A stretch of DNA of 64,000 nucleotides from Psoroptes ovis (lineage: Eukaryota > Arthropoda > Arachnida > Sarcoptiformes > Psoroptidae): positions 2,479,501 to 2,543,500 of the forward strand of contig PQWQ01000003.1 in assembly GCA_002943765.1 (NCBI GenBank), written 5' to 3'. Within the stretch, counting starts at the first letter, position 1; every line of letters starts with the position of its first letter. The notes below the pieces were generated by a model. It did not search any database, was not told where the DNA came from, and saw nothing but the letters and a program-made list of their open reading frames with translations. A program made the translations under genes and the position numbers. Below are positions 13,601 through 25,190 of this stretch, one piece after another.

Positions 13601-16600
13601 AAAATTTTTTTTTGGGCCAAAAATGGATTTGAATTTTTTCTTATTCCTGGATATAGTCTGGGGCAAATTTGGGTAAATCATAAGGTGCTCGGGCATGATT
13701 TTGTATTCAATTTTGGTTTAAATGAAAAAAAAAATTGAATTCATTCCACTCTCGATTCAATCGAAAAATCATCGATTAATTTTTTTTCCTTTTTTTGAAA
13801 TCAAAATAAAGAATTCCAATAAAAAAAATAAAAAAAAAAGAAAGGATTTCGCAGTCTCATGATGATGAAAAGAAGCAATTTGTCAAAATAATAAAGAAAT
13901 TTTTCTTTCAATCTCAATCAATAAACTTGGAAAATCAAAAGACATTTTGATTTTCGAAAGATGAACTGAACAAGAAGAAGAAGAAGAAATAATTGTTTGC
14001 TTTTTTTTGGTGTTGATGGAATTGAAAAATAAATAAATTTATCATTTGCCATTTTCATTATTATTTTTCCATTTTGGATATTTTTTTCTCCTGAAATTCT
14101 TGTATTGAAATCGTTTGCTTCGATATGTTCTTTGTTGTGTTGGCAAATGCTTATGAGTGATGAGCGGCAACAACAACAACAGCGTATAACCCAGAAAAAC
14201 AGGAGAACAAATTGCAATTCAATTTTGATGAAGAATTTTTTCATTTTTCATCAAGCCAATTCAATAAATTTGATATATGATTGAAATGTTATTTGAATCA
14301 ATTTTCAACATTGAAAAAATGGATAAAATTCAATGCATTTGTGTTTTCAAATTGCAATCAATGAATGAATCGAATTGAATCGATGATTTTCGGTCAAAAT
14401 CAATACGAATTTTTTCGTATATTTTCGACTAAAATAAATGCATCAAATCAAATTTTTTTCTTGTTTCATTTTTCTGTCTGTCTATCGGTCTATCATTCAT
14501 CAAATATTGGATTTATTTTGGAAATTTATTCGCAAAACAACTGCAAATAATACTAATAGTAATAGACTTTTGTACAGACATTCAATTGATTTCTGTGCAT
14601 TTATTGCGAATAATATTCTTTTTTGCCATTTCACATTCATTTTCATTGTCACAATATTTTCTCTTTGCGAAAATATTGACATTTCATTGATGTCAATAAA
14701 AAAGAAATGAGAAAATTGAATAATAATCAAGTGAAAAAAAATTGTCAATATTTAACGATAATGGCCAAAGGTTTTCGCTATTTTTTCCTTATAATTCACA
14801 GCAAAAATAATGAGATTCCCCAAAATAATTGAATGAAATGAAACAAGAAATCAATATTTGAATCATTATTCGAGAATCGACAGAGAATTTGTTCAGAGAA
14901 ACAAAAAATTGTTTGACAATCAATCATGATTTAAATTTATTGATTTACATTAATTATCGTTTATTATGATTTTTTTTCTTGCTATTTCAATTTGGCCCAA
15001 AATTCCATCAATCTTTTTCGTTTATTCATTTTCAGAAATAATTAAAAATTATTTTCATATAAATAAATATTAGAAACGATGTACTTTTGCATAATGGCCA
15101 TCATTATGCATTATCGTTATTATTATTGCCGCTAATTAATTGAATTGTTTTATCTTTCCATCATCATCGTAATCATTTTAGGAATTCAATTTTCTTTTTT
15201 ATTTCATCGTCATTGCCGGCCATTCCTTCATCAACATTCAAGATGTTCACCACTCGAGAAAATGTGCATTTTCTTATAAATAAAGAATTTATTTTCATTT
15301 TTTCATTATCATCTTTATCATCATCAATCTCAAATTCATTGTTTTTTTTTTTTGATATTAAAAGATGATTTAATTTGTCATTGTTTTCGACAATATTTTT
15401 GTTGTCAAAATAAAAATTAGATGAAAAACTATTTTTAATCATTTTTATTTTTTGCCATTGTTGTTGCTACAATTATGATGGGGCAATAATTATTATTATT
15501 TTCATTTTTATCTTATGCTTATGATGAGGATGATTTTATGATAAGAATGTCATTATTTCTGTCGTTTTTTTTATTGGTTGCGAAGTAAAAGGAAAAATTC
15601 TCGTGAATTACTCAACATTTTTCCATTATTATTTTTTTATTGTTGCTCCGTTTTTTGTTCCCAAAAAGTGCATCACTCAAGCAACGAAATTGATGAATTT
15701 TTTGTCGAAATGATGAGATCATTTTTGAAATAATTCAATAAAATATTAGAATTTGAATTTTGAAAAATTCAAATTAGAATCGAAATCAATCGAAAAATGA
15801 TAAATTTGGTTTTTTTCTCTAAAAAATGGTTTTTCCCTTGGTCAAATCTGCAAGAATTCACCCAATTTCTGAATTCTTGAAATTTTCTTGTCCAAAAGAT
15901 CCTAGGAAAAAACCCCGAGAATACTAAACCAAAAGAATAACCTGATAACACTGAGAATATAGTAGAAAAACCAAAAGAAAAGCTTGCAAATTTCATAAAT
16001 TTCTTTAATTTTCTTCAATTTTTTCTATTCTCTCTCTCTCTTCACAATCCATAAGACCACACACACACACATAATATTAATGCATTTGAGAAAAGAATTG
16101 GTAAAAAAAAGAAAATACGATAATGCAACATTATTACATTTATAAATGTCTATACCGACTAAAAATAATGATAATAATAATTATGATTATGATAATAATA
16201 AAAATAATAATAATAATGAATGATCATAACTTGATATTATTATTACTATTATTTCATTTTTGGCTGGCTGATCATCATAATCATCATTATCATTAATATT
16301 GAAGCCATTTTCTATAATGTTGCATTATAATAATAATGAGGATAATAATGAAAATAATTTCATTGTTTTTGTTTACATGTTTTGTCAAATTTAAGCCATT
16401 CTTTTTTATTATTATTAATATTATTATTATCATCATCATTTTCATAAAGTTTGAATGGCAGTGGAAAACAAAGAACGAAATCAGAATTGAATTGCATCAG
16501 TTACGTCAAACAATTTACAATAGTTATTCACAATTCTTCTACGAATTTACATCTGTGTCCATTTTTACTTGAATTGAATCAGATGAATACTTTTTTTTTC

Positions 16601-19600
16601 TGTGAATGAATTATATAACCGTTTGTTGTATAGAGCTAGCTAATTGAACCATAAAGGAAACAAAACACGGAATTATCAATAATAATAATAATAAAACATC
16701 CTGAATTACCTGGAAATAAAAAATTATGTACTCTACAACCTGGAAAACAAGGTGCATACGCAGAAAAATTGCATCTGGATAAATACAAAAAAATAAATAA
16801 ATGAATAATCATTGAATACAATGAAAATAAAGTATTCACACAGTTATTCAATGTTCGCCAAAGGTTTATCTGTTTCATATCAATTGGTTTATGGTACACT
16901 GGTGAACTGGTGATAATTTTTATATTTTTCATATTTTTTAGTATTTCATTGAATTAAAACAATGATAATAATAGTAATAATAATGAACACATGAATAAAT
17001 TCGGAAATGTATTTGTGCAACTGAGAGAGAGAGGTGTAAAAATATTATTAATGAAATAAAAGTTGAAATTTCAAAGATGTTGGCGCACACATAGGCACAT
17101 ACGAATTACATCATAATGATTATTATTAAAATTAATTAACCACAAATTTGTAATTTACAAAATTATTATTACTTTCACTCCTATCTCTGTGCGTTGGTTT
17201 CTTATTATGGTGGTTATGTTTAATTTATTTTTATTTTTTTCTTCTTCGTTACATTTCAAAATATTTTATTTTATTTCATGCTATTTTTATTTTTTCGTGT
17301 AATTTGTTCTTGTTTTTGCTTGCAACAAACATAACAAATGATGAAAATAAATGATGTTTGAATGTTCTCTATTCGAAAAATTTGTATGAATTTTGAAAAT
17401 ATATGAAAAATATGTGAATGAAATGAAATGATATGAATTAAATTTCTTTTGTATTTTCTTTTATCTATTTTCTTTATAATAATAATAATTTAGGCGAAAA
17501 AGTAACGCTTGGTATATCAATATTATTGGCATTGGTTGTGTTTTTATTGCTTGTATCAAAAATATTACCTCCAACATCATTAGCGCTTCCATTAATTGCA
17601 AAATATTTATTATTTACATTTATAATGAATTGTATATCAATATTAGCCACTGTAATTGTTATTAATTGGAATTTTCGTGGTCCACGTACACATAAAATGC
17701 CTAATTGGGTTCGTACAGTATTTTTAACATATTTACCTGCATTATTATTTATGAAACGTCCAAAAAAAACACGTTTGAGATGGATGATGGATATGCCTAA
17801 TATACACCATCATTATCATCATTATCATAATCATCATCATCAACAACAACAGCAGCAGCAGCAGCAACAACAACAAATGGCTGAAAATATTAATAGTAAT
17901 AATCTAATGCCATCATCATGCCTTACAACAGCTTCAACTACATTGCCAAACAATATTGGACACATATTACAAGGTAATATTGATTCTTTCTTGGAATCAA
18001 TCATTTTTGTATAATATTGATATTTCCAATTCGAAAATAGATGAAATTGTTAGTGAAAATGTATCACCAATGACAATAGCTCAATCACATCATCATCATC
18101 ATCCAAGACAACCATCATCAATGATCAATACGTCCATAGCTCAAAGACATTCTCAACTTCATCATCCAAATTGTACAATAGCAACTGTACATCAACATCA
18201 TCAACAATCTGCTAATTATCATCACCATCCATCGTTAATACATACACATCAGCAACAACAACAACAATCATCACCGATTATTCACAATGATAATAATAAT
18301 CCGAATACTAATATTATGGTACCGCCACCACCTCCCCCATTGACATCATTACAAGATAATGATAGTATTGATTTATATTTTATGTCACCCGATGCATATC
18401 GTGCAGCTGAAGCAATCGAATTTATTGCCGAACATTTACGTAATGAAGATCAATATATACAAGTAAGTGATTTATTTATTTAATTATTTATTTTTTGTTT
18501 ATTTCATATAAATTTATTTATTTTATCAAATGAACAATGAATCAATGATAATAATATAACAGAATGAAAGCCAGAAAAATGCGAACGTTAATCAATGTCT
18601 CGTTATAAGAGACAGATAGGGAGAGAGAAACAAAATAAATTTTTTTCAATAAAAACTTTTGTCTATCGAAAACTCTATTGTTGTTTTATATAATACTAGT
18701 AATACAACATTGAAATCGAACAACACACACACACTCACGATTTGACATTGCATCAAAATGTTTTATGGAATAAAAATTCCAAAGAACTTTTATCATTGAA
18801 AATCGTTTATTCATTTATTTTTATCAAGTATTTTTTTTAGTTTTAGTTTTAGTCAAAATAACTTTTTGAAATTTGAAATTCACTTCGAAACATACACACT
18901 GGCAGGCACATATCGTGGATTGATTCAAGGGTCTATTAGGATCTCTCTCTCGCTGCGTTTGTCTCCCTATTTGGCTCTCTTAGTCTCTCTGGCTCCTAAA
19001 GGCTCTATGGCTCCGAGAGTATCTGGCAGCAAACTCACACACACACACAAGCACACGCACAAACCATTATTTTTCATTTGAAATTATTTTGAAAAACATT
19101 TTTTGTTTCTTTGTTCTTTTTCATTTTCATTTTTCAATCTTATTCTTTTGAACAAAGTTTCAACGACAACATCGACAACAACAACTGTGTGTTTGTTTGT
19201 AAACATGAGAAAAAAAATTATTTATTTTTTTTCTTTTTCATTTCACTTCTAAGATTCTCGTATATTGAATGTCAATTTAAGTGAAAATAAGTAAAGTAAA
19301 AAATGAGAAAAATAATATTTATTTATTTATTTGAACCTTAAACTAAATAAATAATCAATAACAACACACACACACACGCCAAACTACCCTAAATTTCAAA
19401 TCAATAACACAATTTCAAATCAATGATCCTCTTTGTATTTTTTGATCAAATGAAAAACACTTCAATTGTAAAATATAAAACGAAAAATGAAATGAAAGTA
19501 AATAAATAAATACATTTGACTGGTTTTCATACACAGAAATTATAAGTGATTTTATGACAAGTTAAATGTATATAAATATTATTTTTTTAAAAATTTTTTT

Positions 19601-22600
19601 TCAAGAAAATCTAAAAAATTTTCATTCACCGAAAAAATTGATTCAAATTTAAGAAAATGAAATTGAAATATACCGAAATATAAAATGAAAATAGTGATTA
19701 CACGAACGATAATTTCTATTGTTTCGCTCTTTTCTGTTCAATTCTGTTCAAGCCAGGCAGCTTGGATTCTGTTGTTCCAAAGATTGAATTCAAGTTCTTG
19801 TCTGAAAAATTTTTCCATTGAAAAAAAAATTCCAGAATCCTTAAATTTGAATCTTAAAATTTGAATAAAACGAGCAGTCCATCGAAATCGATGAAAATGT
19901 TGAACAATTGAATTCATTCATTCATTTTTTTTCTTCATTCATTTTCAATGAAATTTTGAAAATTTTTCAAATTTAAGAATCATTTCAAAGAATTTTCATT
20001 GATTGAAAATTTTCATCTCATTTCATTTTCAAAATTTTGTATTTTCAACATTTTTTCGGGCTAAAAAGAATTTAAAATCCTGAAAAAATTCACTGAATTC
20101 AGCGCGACGATTTAAACAATGAAATTTGGTCAAAATATTTCAACAAAATTGAAAAAATGGAGAAATTTTGATTGAAAATTTGAATAGAGGATTTGCGAAT
20201 GTGAATGAATGGTGAATGGAAATTTCATGATAAAAATTTTAAACAATTTCATCGTCAAATGAATCTATTTAATTTATTTGGGAAATTTTTAATATCGACC
20301 AAAGAATATGTGTGGATGTGAAAGAATATTCCCAAAAATATCCCAGAATATCCGAGATGAATGTGCAATAATACAGGCTAAGATGATATAAATTTATTTT
20401 ACTGTTCTTTGAATGTGAATGATTTTGATTATTATTAATATCATTACATTGATCTAATAACCATCATCATCATTATCATTGAAATTGATCAATTTAGATT
20501 CAAAATGAAAAAAATTTCTATCACAATCGTTATAACCATTCGTTATTGGCCATTGTTTTTATTATTATTATTATCATCAATTTTTTTAAAATGGCCATTC
20601 TTTTCTCCGTTTTTTTCAAAGATAATTCATTCATTTGATGGCATCCCCAAAAATTTAGTGTATGTGGAATTAGAGTAAATTGAATTTTTTCGTTTGTTTC
20701 AAATTTCATTCTGGTGCTTTAGCTTCAAAGACTTTCAATGACTTTGAAAATTCTGTAGGCCTTAAAAATATGCGAGGAGATCGAAACGAGGGAAGGAGCC
20801 GAAAACTTTTGAATCATTGCAATCTATTTCTAGACGTCTAATTTTCTTTCGTTAATGAAAAAAACAATAAATAAAAATTATTAATTCAATCAAAGCTTTG
20901 AACTAATTGAATTTTTTTTCCATTTATTTATTTTTGTTGACCATTTTGCTTTTAAATGTCTCAATTTGGCAATGAAAAAACTCATGTTGCTCATTTGTGT
21001 TGGCCATTAAAATGAAGGGAAAGAAAAAATTGAATCAATTCAAATCAAATCCTAAGAAATGGAATTTTTTTTTCATATTCTCATTTTTCTTCATTGAACT
21101 ATTTTTTTTAATAAATTTGTCCGAATCAATTTCGGCCATAATCAATTTTTTCTCAGTTAATATTTTAATGTCTTTGAATTCGTCGATTCATGGATTCTAT
21201 GAACTATTTGAAGAGAAAAACAAAACGAAAGAAATCAATTGATCTCCATCTGATTATCAAGCGTCTAACATCGTTCAATTCCAAATTCAATCGACAATTT
21301 TCTAGACCGTAATATTGGTCTCAAAATATTGCCGATGAATCAAATATTTTCAATATTCCAATGTAACGATTTCGCGACAAACAAATAACGAGCAAACAAG
21401 TAAACAAACAAAAAGGAAATATCATCACAAATTCATTCATTTGTCTCTTCTTTTCACTCACAATTTTTGAACGATTCAATTCAATAAAAATTTATCATTC
21501 ATTGATTCATCAAATACAAAATTGTTAAAAAATTTAAAATTTAAATCATATGATTCGTTAGCTTTCGTTGATTTTCTTGTTTATTTATTTTTGTTTGTCC
21601 AAAGCCAATTTACAATTTTTTTCTATTGAACCAAATAAAGTGAAATTTGATAAATAAAATTCTTTGAATTGGCTAAAAATTCAAATCAAACGCAATCGAA
21701 ATGATGATCATGGCTGCTGGTGCTGGCGGTGATGGCAATGGTGGATCCAGCTTTCCAGTTTCGCATTTTGTCCCATTTCAATTCTCACAAGAAAAATATT
21801 CATTCACTGAATTCATCAAACAAATTCGGAAAAATTCGATTGATTTATTCATTTATTTGTTTGTTTTACTTGACATTAATTCAACTGTTTTGTTTATTTT
21901 TATATATGTGTGTATGGGATATCTTGTATTGCTCGATGTGAATATGAATTCGCTTGATTTTATTTGACAAAGTTTTTTGTTATTATTTTCCGATTCAAAA
22001 TTCTGAATCCTAAATACTAAATTTTCCATTTGTTTTTCATTGATTATTCTTTGTTTCTGATATGTGATCATTATTATTATTTCTATTCAAATTATTCTTA
22101 TTCGATATACTACTTTTCAATGTTTCATGTTTATTTAATTTTTTAGTTATTGTTTTAGTAATTTATCTTTCTCTCATTGATTCGGAATCCAATGAATTAT
22201 GCCAAACAAACAATGAGATCTTGAATATTAAATGAAATTGAAATTGAATAGATTGAATACAACAAATAATAATAATAACAAAAGATACAATATTGGCCAG
22301 AATTAGTTGAAATTTACAAACAGCCAAACAAACAAACGAGACAAAAAGACGGCTAAATTTCCATAATAAATACAAAATTGAAAACTTTTCATCGTTTCGT
22401 TTCATTTCATTTCCCGAATAATAATAATAATTCAACTTCAAACACAAACACAATCGTTCAAATTATGTTGTCGACAATCGTTTTTCCCTTTTTATTTTTG
22501 CTTTTTGCTTTCAGAATCATGGATTCTTGATTAGTTTTGTGAATTTTTTTTTCTTTGAATTTTAAATTGAATCCAATTTCTCTTTTGGCTCTTCATTTAC

Positions 22601-25166
22601 AAATATCAAAAACTGATTGTTTGATATTTGTATTATTCGGATATTATCCTCTCTTGATACAACAAGAATTACATCGACAAAATAAGCATGCATAAATAAA
22701 TAAATCGACAACAATAACAATAATAAGCGACAATCAAAATGAAAAACAATTGAAATAATAATAATAATAATAATAATAAATGAATGAATAAATGTTGATA
22801 ATGCGGACACACACCATTCAAATATCCATTTCTATTGAATTTGTCGATTTATTTTGCATTTCAATTTTGATTTTATTCAATTTTGATCATACAGACAAAT
22901 GAATGAATGAATGAATGAATGCATAAATAAATGAATAAATAACGGAATAAAAGTTTTTCAAATATTTTTTTTCTGTATTTGAAATTAAATTTTTTATTTT
23001 TTTTCAAATCAAATGTGATTCACTTTCAGAAAATACCAACATATGCACATGCATAAACATTCATTTCAATGAATAACATTAAAAATTTCATTGAATTGAA
23101 TTTTTTCTCAAAATCAAATATTTGAAATTACTTGGACTATTGATATCAAATATTCATTGATTTATTCAATCGAAAAATTTTTGATTTTTCTATTTGAATT
23201 TTGAATGTTTATGCATCAAATTCTTCATTCAAAATTCATTGTAATTCATTCACTTTTTATTCAAAAATTGTGCCACTGATTATCATTGGCGGTAATGATC
23301 ACCATAATAATGATGATTATCATGATCATTGTATTGTAGAAAACCAAATTGAATGAATTTTAAATTTTTCTTTGAATTTCTCAATTTTTTAAAGAAAAAC
23401 ATTGCAAACAATAAGATAGATTGTGGCAATTCATGATTATTCAAATGAAGTCATTTATTTTTGATTCAATTTTTTCCTTGGAAATCAATTTACAATTTTA
23501 GAGCGAAAAATTTGAATACAAAATTATTGTTATTTGTCAAATGTATCATCATTCATTGTTTTGTTTTTTCGTTAAGATCCAAGAAGAATTGAAGCTATGA
23601 TATGATAATAAATTACAATTTTTTCTCGTCTTATCACTGAAAAAATGATATAATATTTCAATTTTAAATGAAGTAACGATAATAATGGTAATGATAATAA
23701 CGATCGTCAAAATATGAGTGTGTGTTAAGCATCATTTCAATAAAAACAGTGATTGACATTCAAAATTCATTTCAGATCATCATTCATTGTGCCATGATAA
23801 TGGTGGAAAATGGTTGAAAATCACTGTGTATGCATAATAATATTAATTTTACAGATACTGAATTGAATTGGATACTTGAAAAACATTTCGTATGATGATG
23901 ATATTAAATCCATCAATTGAAATTTATAGATTCTTATGCATTCATTCAAAGAATGAATAATATTGAAGAGAAGAAATTTTTTTTCTGGTTTAATAATAAA
24001 TCTCAATGTAAATACGTACAAATGGCATTAATTTTGACAATTTTTTTTCGTTTGTTCATTTGGAATTTACAAAAAATGATAGAATGATATTCAATTTAAA
24101 TCTTGGGATTTTCGAAGAGATCAATGATCTTGTTTTATGATAAAAATACATGAATCTTCAATATCTTTGATTGAATTGGATTAAATTCAAAGAATTGAAT
24201 GGATCAAATCGAAAATTTATTTTATCAAATTTATGAAAAAAAAATCTCGTATATTTTCACCATTTTGAACTTTGAAATCTATGAAATGAAACATTTATGT
24301 TTCTATATGTTAAGATCATTGTTTGAGCCCTGTTTTCTGCTGCAAATAACTGCTGCATTTTAAACACCTAAACCTTTAAACCTTTGAAACCTTTGAAATT
24401 AGATTTTGTGAACATTTTTCTTGTTTACACAATAACACCAAAAACATATTCTATTCAAATTTTATCATCGGATTCAAATATTTCTCCGTGAAAAAATGAA
24501 TACAAGAATAATTTAGAAGAAGAATGAATACACGTTAATAATTTACACACAAAACAATAAAATACAAAAAACTTGATGAAATTATTGATAAAAATAATAA
24601 TAATAAAAAGTTTAAGCTTCTTTTTGTTGTAAAATAAAAAAATAATAATAATAAATGATTATAATAGGATTTTTTTTACGGTATACTCATTATCAAAAAC
24701 ACAATGGATAAACAATAGTAATAATAATCATAATAATAATAAAAGTTGACAAAATCAGACAAAACAAAACTAAACTTAACATTACCATTTCCAAGTTATG
24801 TAAATAATATCCGCATTATAATGTGTGTGTTTGCTTGCATGTGTCAAGTATGTTGACAAATTTGTGTGATTATTATTATATTTGATGCAATTAAACAAAG
24901 CATTCAAATATAAAAGGGTTATATTTGTATTTTTATTATTTTTTCGGAATATTTTTTTCATTCATTCATTTATGTTTATTTTATGATCCATTTACAAATA
25001 GATTCGTGAAGATTGGAAATATGTTGCCATGGTTATTGATCGTTTACAATTATATCTATTTTTTGGTATAACATCATTCGGAACCATTGCAATATTGTTG
25101 GATGCACCGCACATTTTTCAACCAATCGATCAAGATAAAGTTATACAAATGAATCGTCATGAATGA
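1688..25166 (+). CDS. nAChRbeta1: Nicotinic acetylcholine receptor beta1-type subunit (7 visible exons)
   Basis: Subunit of a pentameric acetylcholine-gated cation channel in neuronal membranes. Visible coding exons: 1688 (or 1700)-1824, 4105-4149, 4258-4367, 5214-5653, 17494-17973, 18041-18462 and 25002-25166 (TGA). All visible junctions are AG/GT and phases agree. The exons encode the N-terminal SEDEERLVRDLF block, loop D (NVWINLRW), a Cys-loop of 13 residues between the two cysteines (SSCQIDVTYFPFDQQRC), TM1-TM3 with the TM2 pore (GEKVTLGISILLALVVFLLL), a His/Gln-rich M3-M4 loop, and TM4 after EDQYIQIREDWKYVAMVIDR. No vicinal Cys pair occurs in loop C, so it is a non-alpha subunit. TM1-TM3 match the insect beta1 (Drosophila ARD) class closely. 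The signal-peptide exon was not found, so the gene is 5' incomplete here. A LINE sits in the fourth visible intron. An AATAAA lies at 25185-25190. Confidence 0.93.
1825..4104 (+). other. nAChR intron between the N-terminal and loop D exons
   Basis: Intron of about 2.3 kb, AT-rich with GAT and CAA microsatellites and a CA run near 2860. It contains a short sense ORF with a signal-peptide-like sequence at 2904-3011, listed separately. No other coding signal was seen. Confidence 0.7.
2904..3011 (+). other. 35-codon ORF resembling a secretory signal peptide
   Basis: An ATG at 2904 opens a frame ending in TAA at 3009-3011. It begins MRIIFHISFAASFLWTIVLS, followed by TVSATA and a short Ser/Ala tail: a short n-region, a hydrophobic core and a small-residue cleavage-like site. 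G+C is higher than in the flanking intron. It lies inside a nAChR intron on the same strand but downstream of the first recognisable exon. It therefore cannot simply be that receptor's missing signal exon. Alternatives are an alternative first exon, a nested secreted peptide, or chance. Confidence 0.25.
4368..5213 (+). other. nAChR intron, AT-rich
   Basis: This 846-bp intron separates the exon ending at 4367 from the Cys-loop/TM1 exon. It holds T-rich tracts and AAT/GAT simple repeats near 5100-5180. Nothing coding was seen. Confidence 0.7.
5654..7935 (+). other. Long nAChR intron, part 5' of the LINE
   Basis: First segment of an 11.8 kb intron (5654-17493) between the TM1 and TM2 exons. It contains AT-rich unique sequence and short microsatellites, with no coding evidence. 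The 5' UTR of the LINE probably begins in the last few hundred bases, but I could not find its boundary or a target-site duplication. Confidence 0.6.
7936..8977 (+). pseudogene. LINE ORF1 (gag-like, CCHC zinc knuckles), one-base frameshift
   Basis: RNA-binding ORF1 protein of the LINE. The likely start is the ATG at 7936 (MSNFDKNIQ); an in-frame ATG at 7840 adds only low-complexity residues. The frame runs as one ORF to the first zinc-knuckle cysteine at 8704-8706, then the sense frame moves by +1. After the T5 run (8706-8710) the shifted frame continues with CLRFGHPMKYC and then CCKCQGEHLSRTC, ending in TAG at 8975-8977. The two halves make CCHC knuckles only if one T is absent. The cause could be an inactivating insertion, a sequencing error or ribosomal frameshifting. 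Its end overlaps the ORF2 start by 11 nt. Confidence 0.8.
8967..12269 (+). CDS. LINE ORF2: endonuclease, reverse transcriptase, RNase H
   Basis: Replication protein for target-primed reverse transcription. I chose the ATG at 8967 (MDTSQTNIKILTQNLQ) because it directly precedes the endonuclease domain and overlaps the ORF1 stop. The frame is open from 8883. The endonuclease is shown by CIQEPHV, SGDFNSHNRVWGG, SAIDLTVIN and SGSDHNLISF. The RT is shown by YRPISLLPVMGKIFENIL, NQFGFLPQQGAE, SLDISGAFDSARYD, GTPQGGKLSPLLWN and catalytic FADD (about residues 662-665). RNase H is shown by FTDGSRSED (about residue 907), QAELLAIRNAL, ITDSMSAIWAL and WTRSHCGNFGNDLADKFAK. It stops at LTGHG, where relatives usually continue into a Cys/His motif, so the C-terminus looks shortened. 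About 1,100 residues with no internal stop. Confidence 0.92.
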   Translation: MDTSQTNIKILTQNLQHSYKSTLMFLTNATLLKSSLFCIQEPHVSFPAGFSGFNSVYHPVKPKCAIVSSYDIFKIDQFTNSNCACCLVNCSVPFILCCVYFSKNEEISSLKNHLENLEKLVISYSKYPIVISGDFNSHNRVWGGNFNDERGLVVLNFTCRLNFIILNDGKMTFDNSRHQSAIDLTVINQRAINYVSNWKVEDLVSGSDHNLISFIFDTIPPIKSYYLTRKYNTKCIDWSEFNEQISILSYFDDNAKTLNSNIDIENFVNDLMNTICAICDDCLPILKPTSKTKLSQDLKMKLSLLKNLRRRYQRQRCPVNRALWRARYLTCVNDFKNLLEKTRIDDCRNYLNQIDRYNVWRKLYHHCKNQLSINQTLKTIQRDDTTWCVSINETATYLLNKMFPDMNNDNNSIVHHHYIINCNKKDFCITKNEVDTAVNMEKDNKSPGFDAISANIVKQIHYKYPFLLLNLFNKCFAFGVFPKYWKKATIKLIPKNNGSGYKSYRPISLLPVMGKIFENILKCRLMHHLIVNHYLSYNQFGFLPQQGAELALKNLISQINDINDRNNYGYIVSLDISGAFDSARYDIILYRLREFNVPSNLYAIIHNYFCDRTIELSLMNQSFTKMATGGTPQGGKLSPLLWNVLIDDLLKMSLPRGCHLQAFADDCILICQHPIQELAADLTNSLLSIIAEWGLNNGLSFNPAKTKCMIISRHRNLASFPIIMNSRSIDLVPCLKILGLMIDSKLTWANHIDYIETKSMKMFNCIKKKFGPRWGLSYDVLRTIYVRAIEPMIVYACPVWNSVLSSRTKRGKLLSLQRRFAVGMIRASRTVSLQASLIIANLIPVDLVIKLRSDVFRIKSDAYLREQYEFPIRFKDSIHPALVQSFFIERIDAELEFCTDSHSCTIFTDGSRSEDLVGCSFVVFNDENCIPSVIQCFRLGAGCSVFQAELLAIRNALVWIIENGIVDAQIITDSMSAIWALHNIYTLNELVQDIFRIVCNHRGHICLKWTRSHCGNFGNDLADKFAKVAAVDLSDVFYTRVPMMTLCQASKLDILNLWNQRWTETADGHTTKLFFPTVGSRINTNFSPDRDLTRLLTGHG
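12288..12312 (+). repeat. Hairpin in LINE 3' UTR
   Basis: Perfect 8-bp inverted repeat: ACCCTTGT at 12288-12295, a 9-nt loop, then ACAAGGGT at 12305-12312, 19 nt after the ORF2 stop. A stem here could be the 3' RNA structure recognised by the element's own reverse transcriptase. That role is inferred from position only. Confidence 0.6.
12383..17493 (+). other. Long nAChR intron, part 3' of the LINE
   Basis: About 5.1 kb of AT-rich intron between the LINE tail and the TM2 exon at 17494. It has TAA/AAT microsatellites (16150-16220, 16680-16700, 16960-16990), poly-A and poly-T tracts and short CA runs. No gene, RNA gene or further transposon domain was recognised. Confidence 0.65.
18463..25001 (+). 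other. Last nAChR intron, 6.5 kb, AT-rich
   Basis: This intron lies before the TM4 exon. It contains CA and GT microsatellites, a pyrimidine-rich block at 18930-19030, AAT/ATA repeats and a short tandem of AAACCTTTG units near 24368-24400. Many short ORFs are present, but all are low-complexity and none resembles a family. Confidence 0.65.
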
Positions 25167-25184
25167 AGTTTTGATGATAATCAA

Positions 25185-25190
25185 AATAAA
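25185..25190 (+). terminator. Candidate polyadenylation signal of the nAChR gene
   Basis: AATAAA begins 19 nt after the TGA of the TM4 exon. It is plausible by position, but the region is so A-rich that further copies follow. Confidence 0.35.

Noticed and set aside
18866..19081. 71-codon ORF in a GC-richer pyrimidine tract
   Set aside because: Its composition follows a CT-rich repeat and a CA run, and it lies within a nAChR intron without splice signals.
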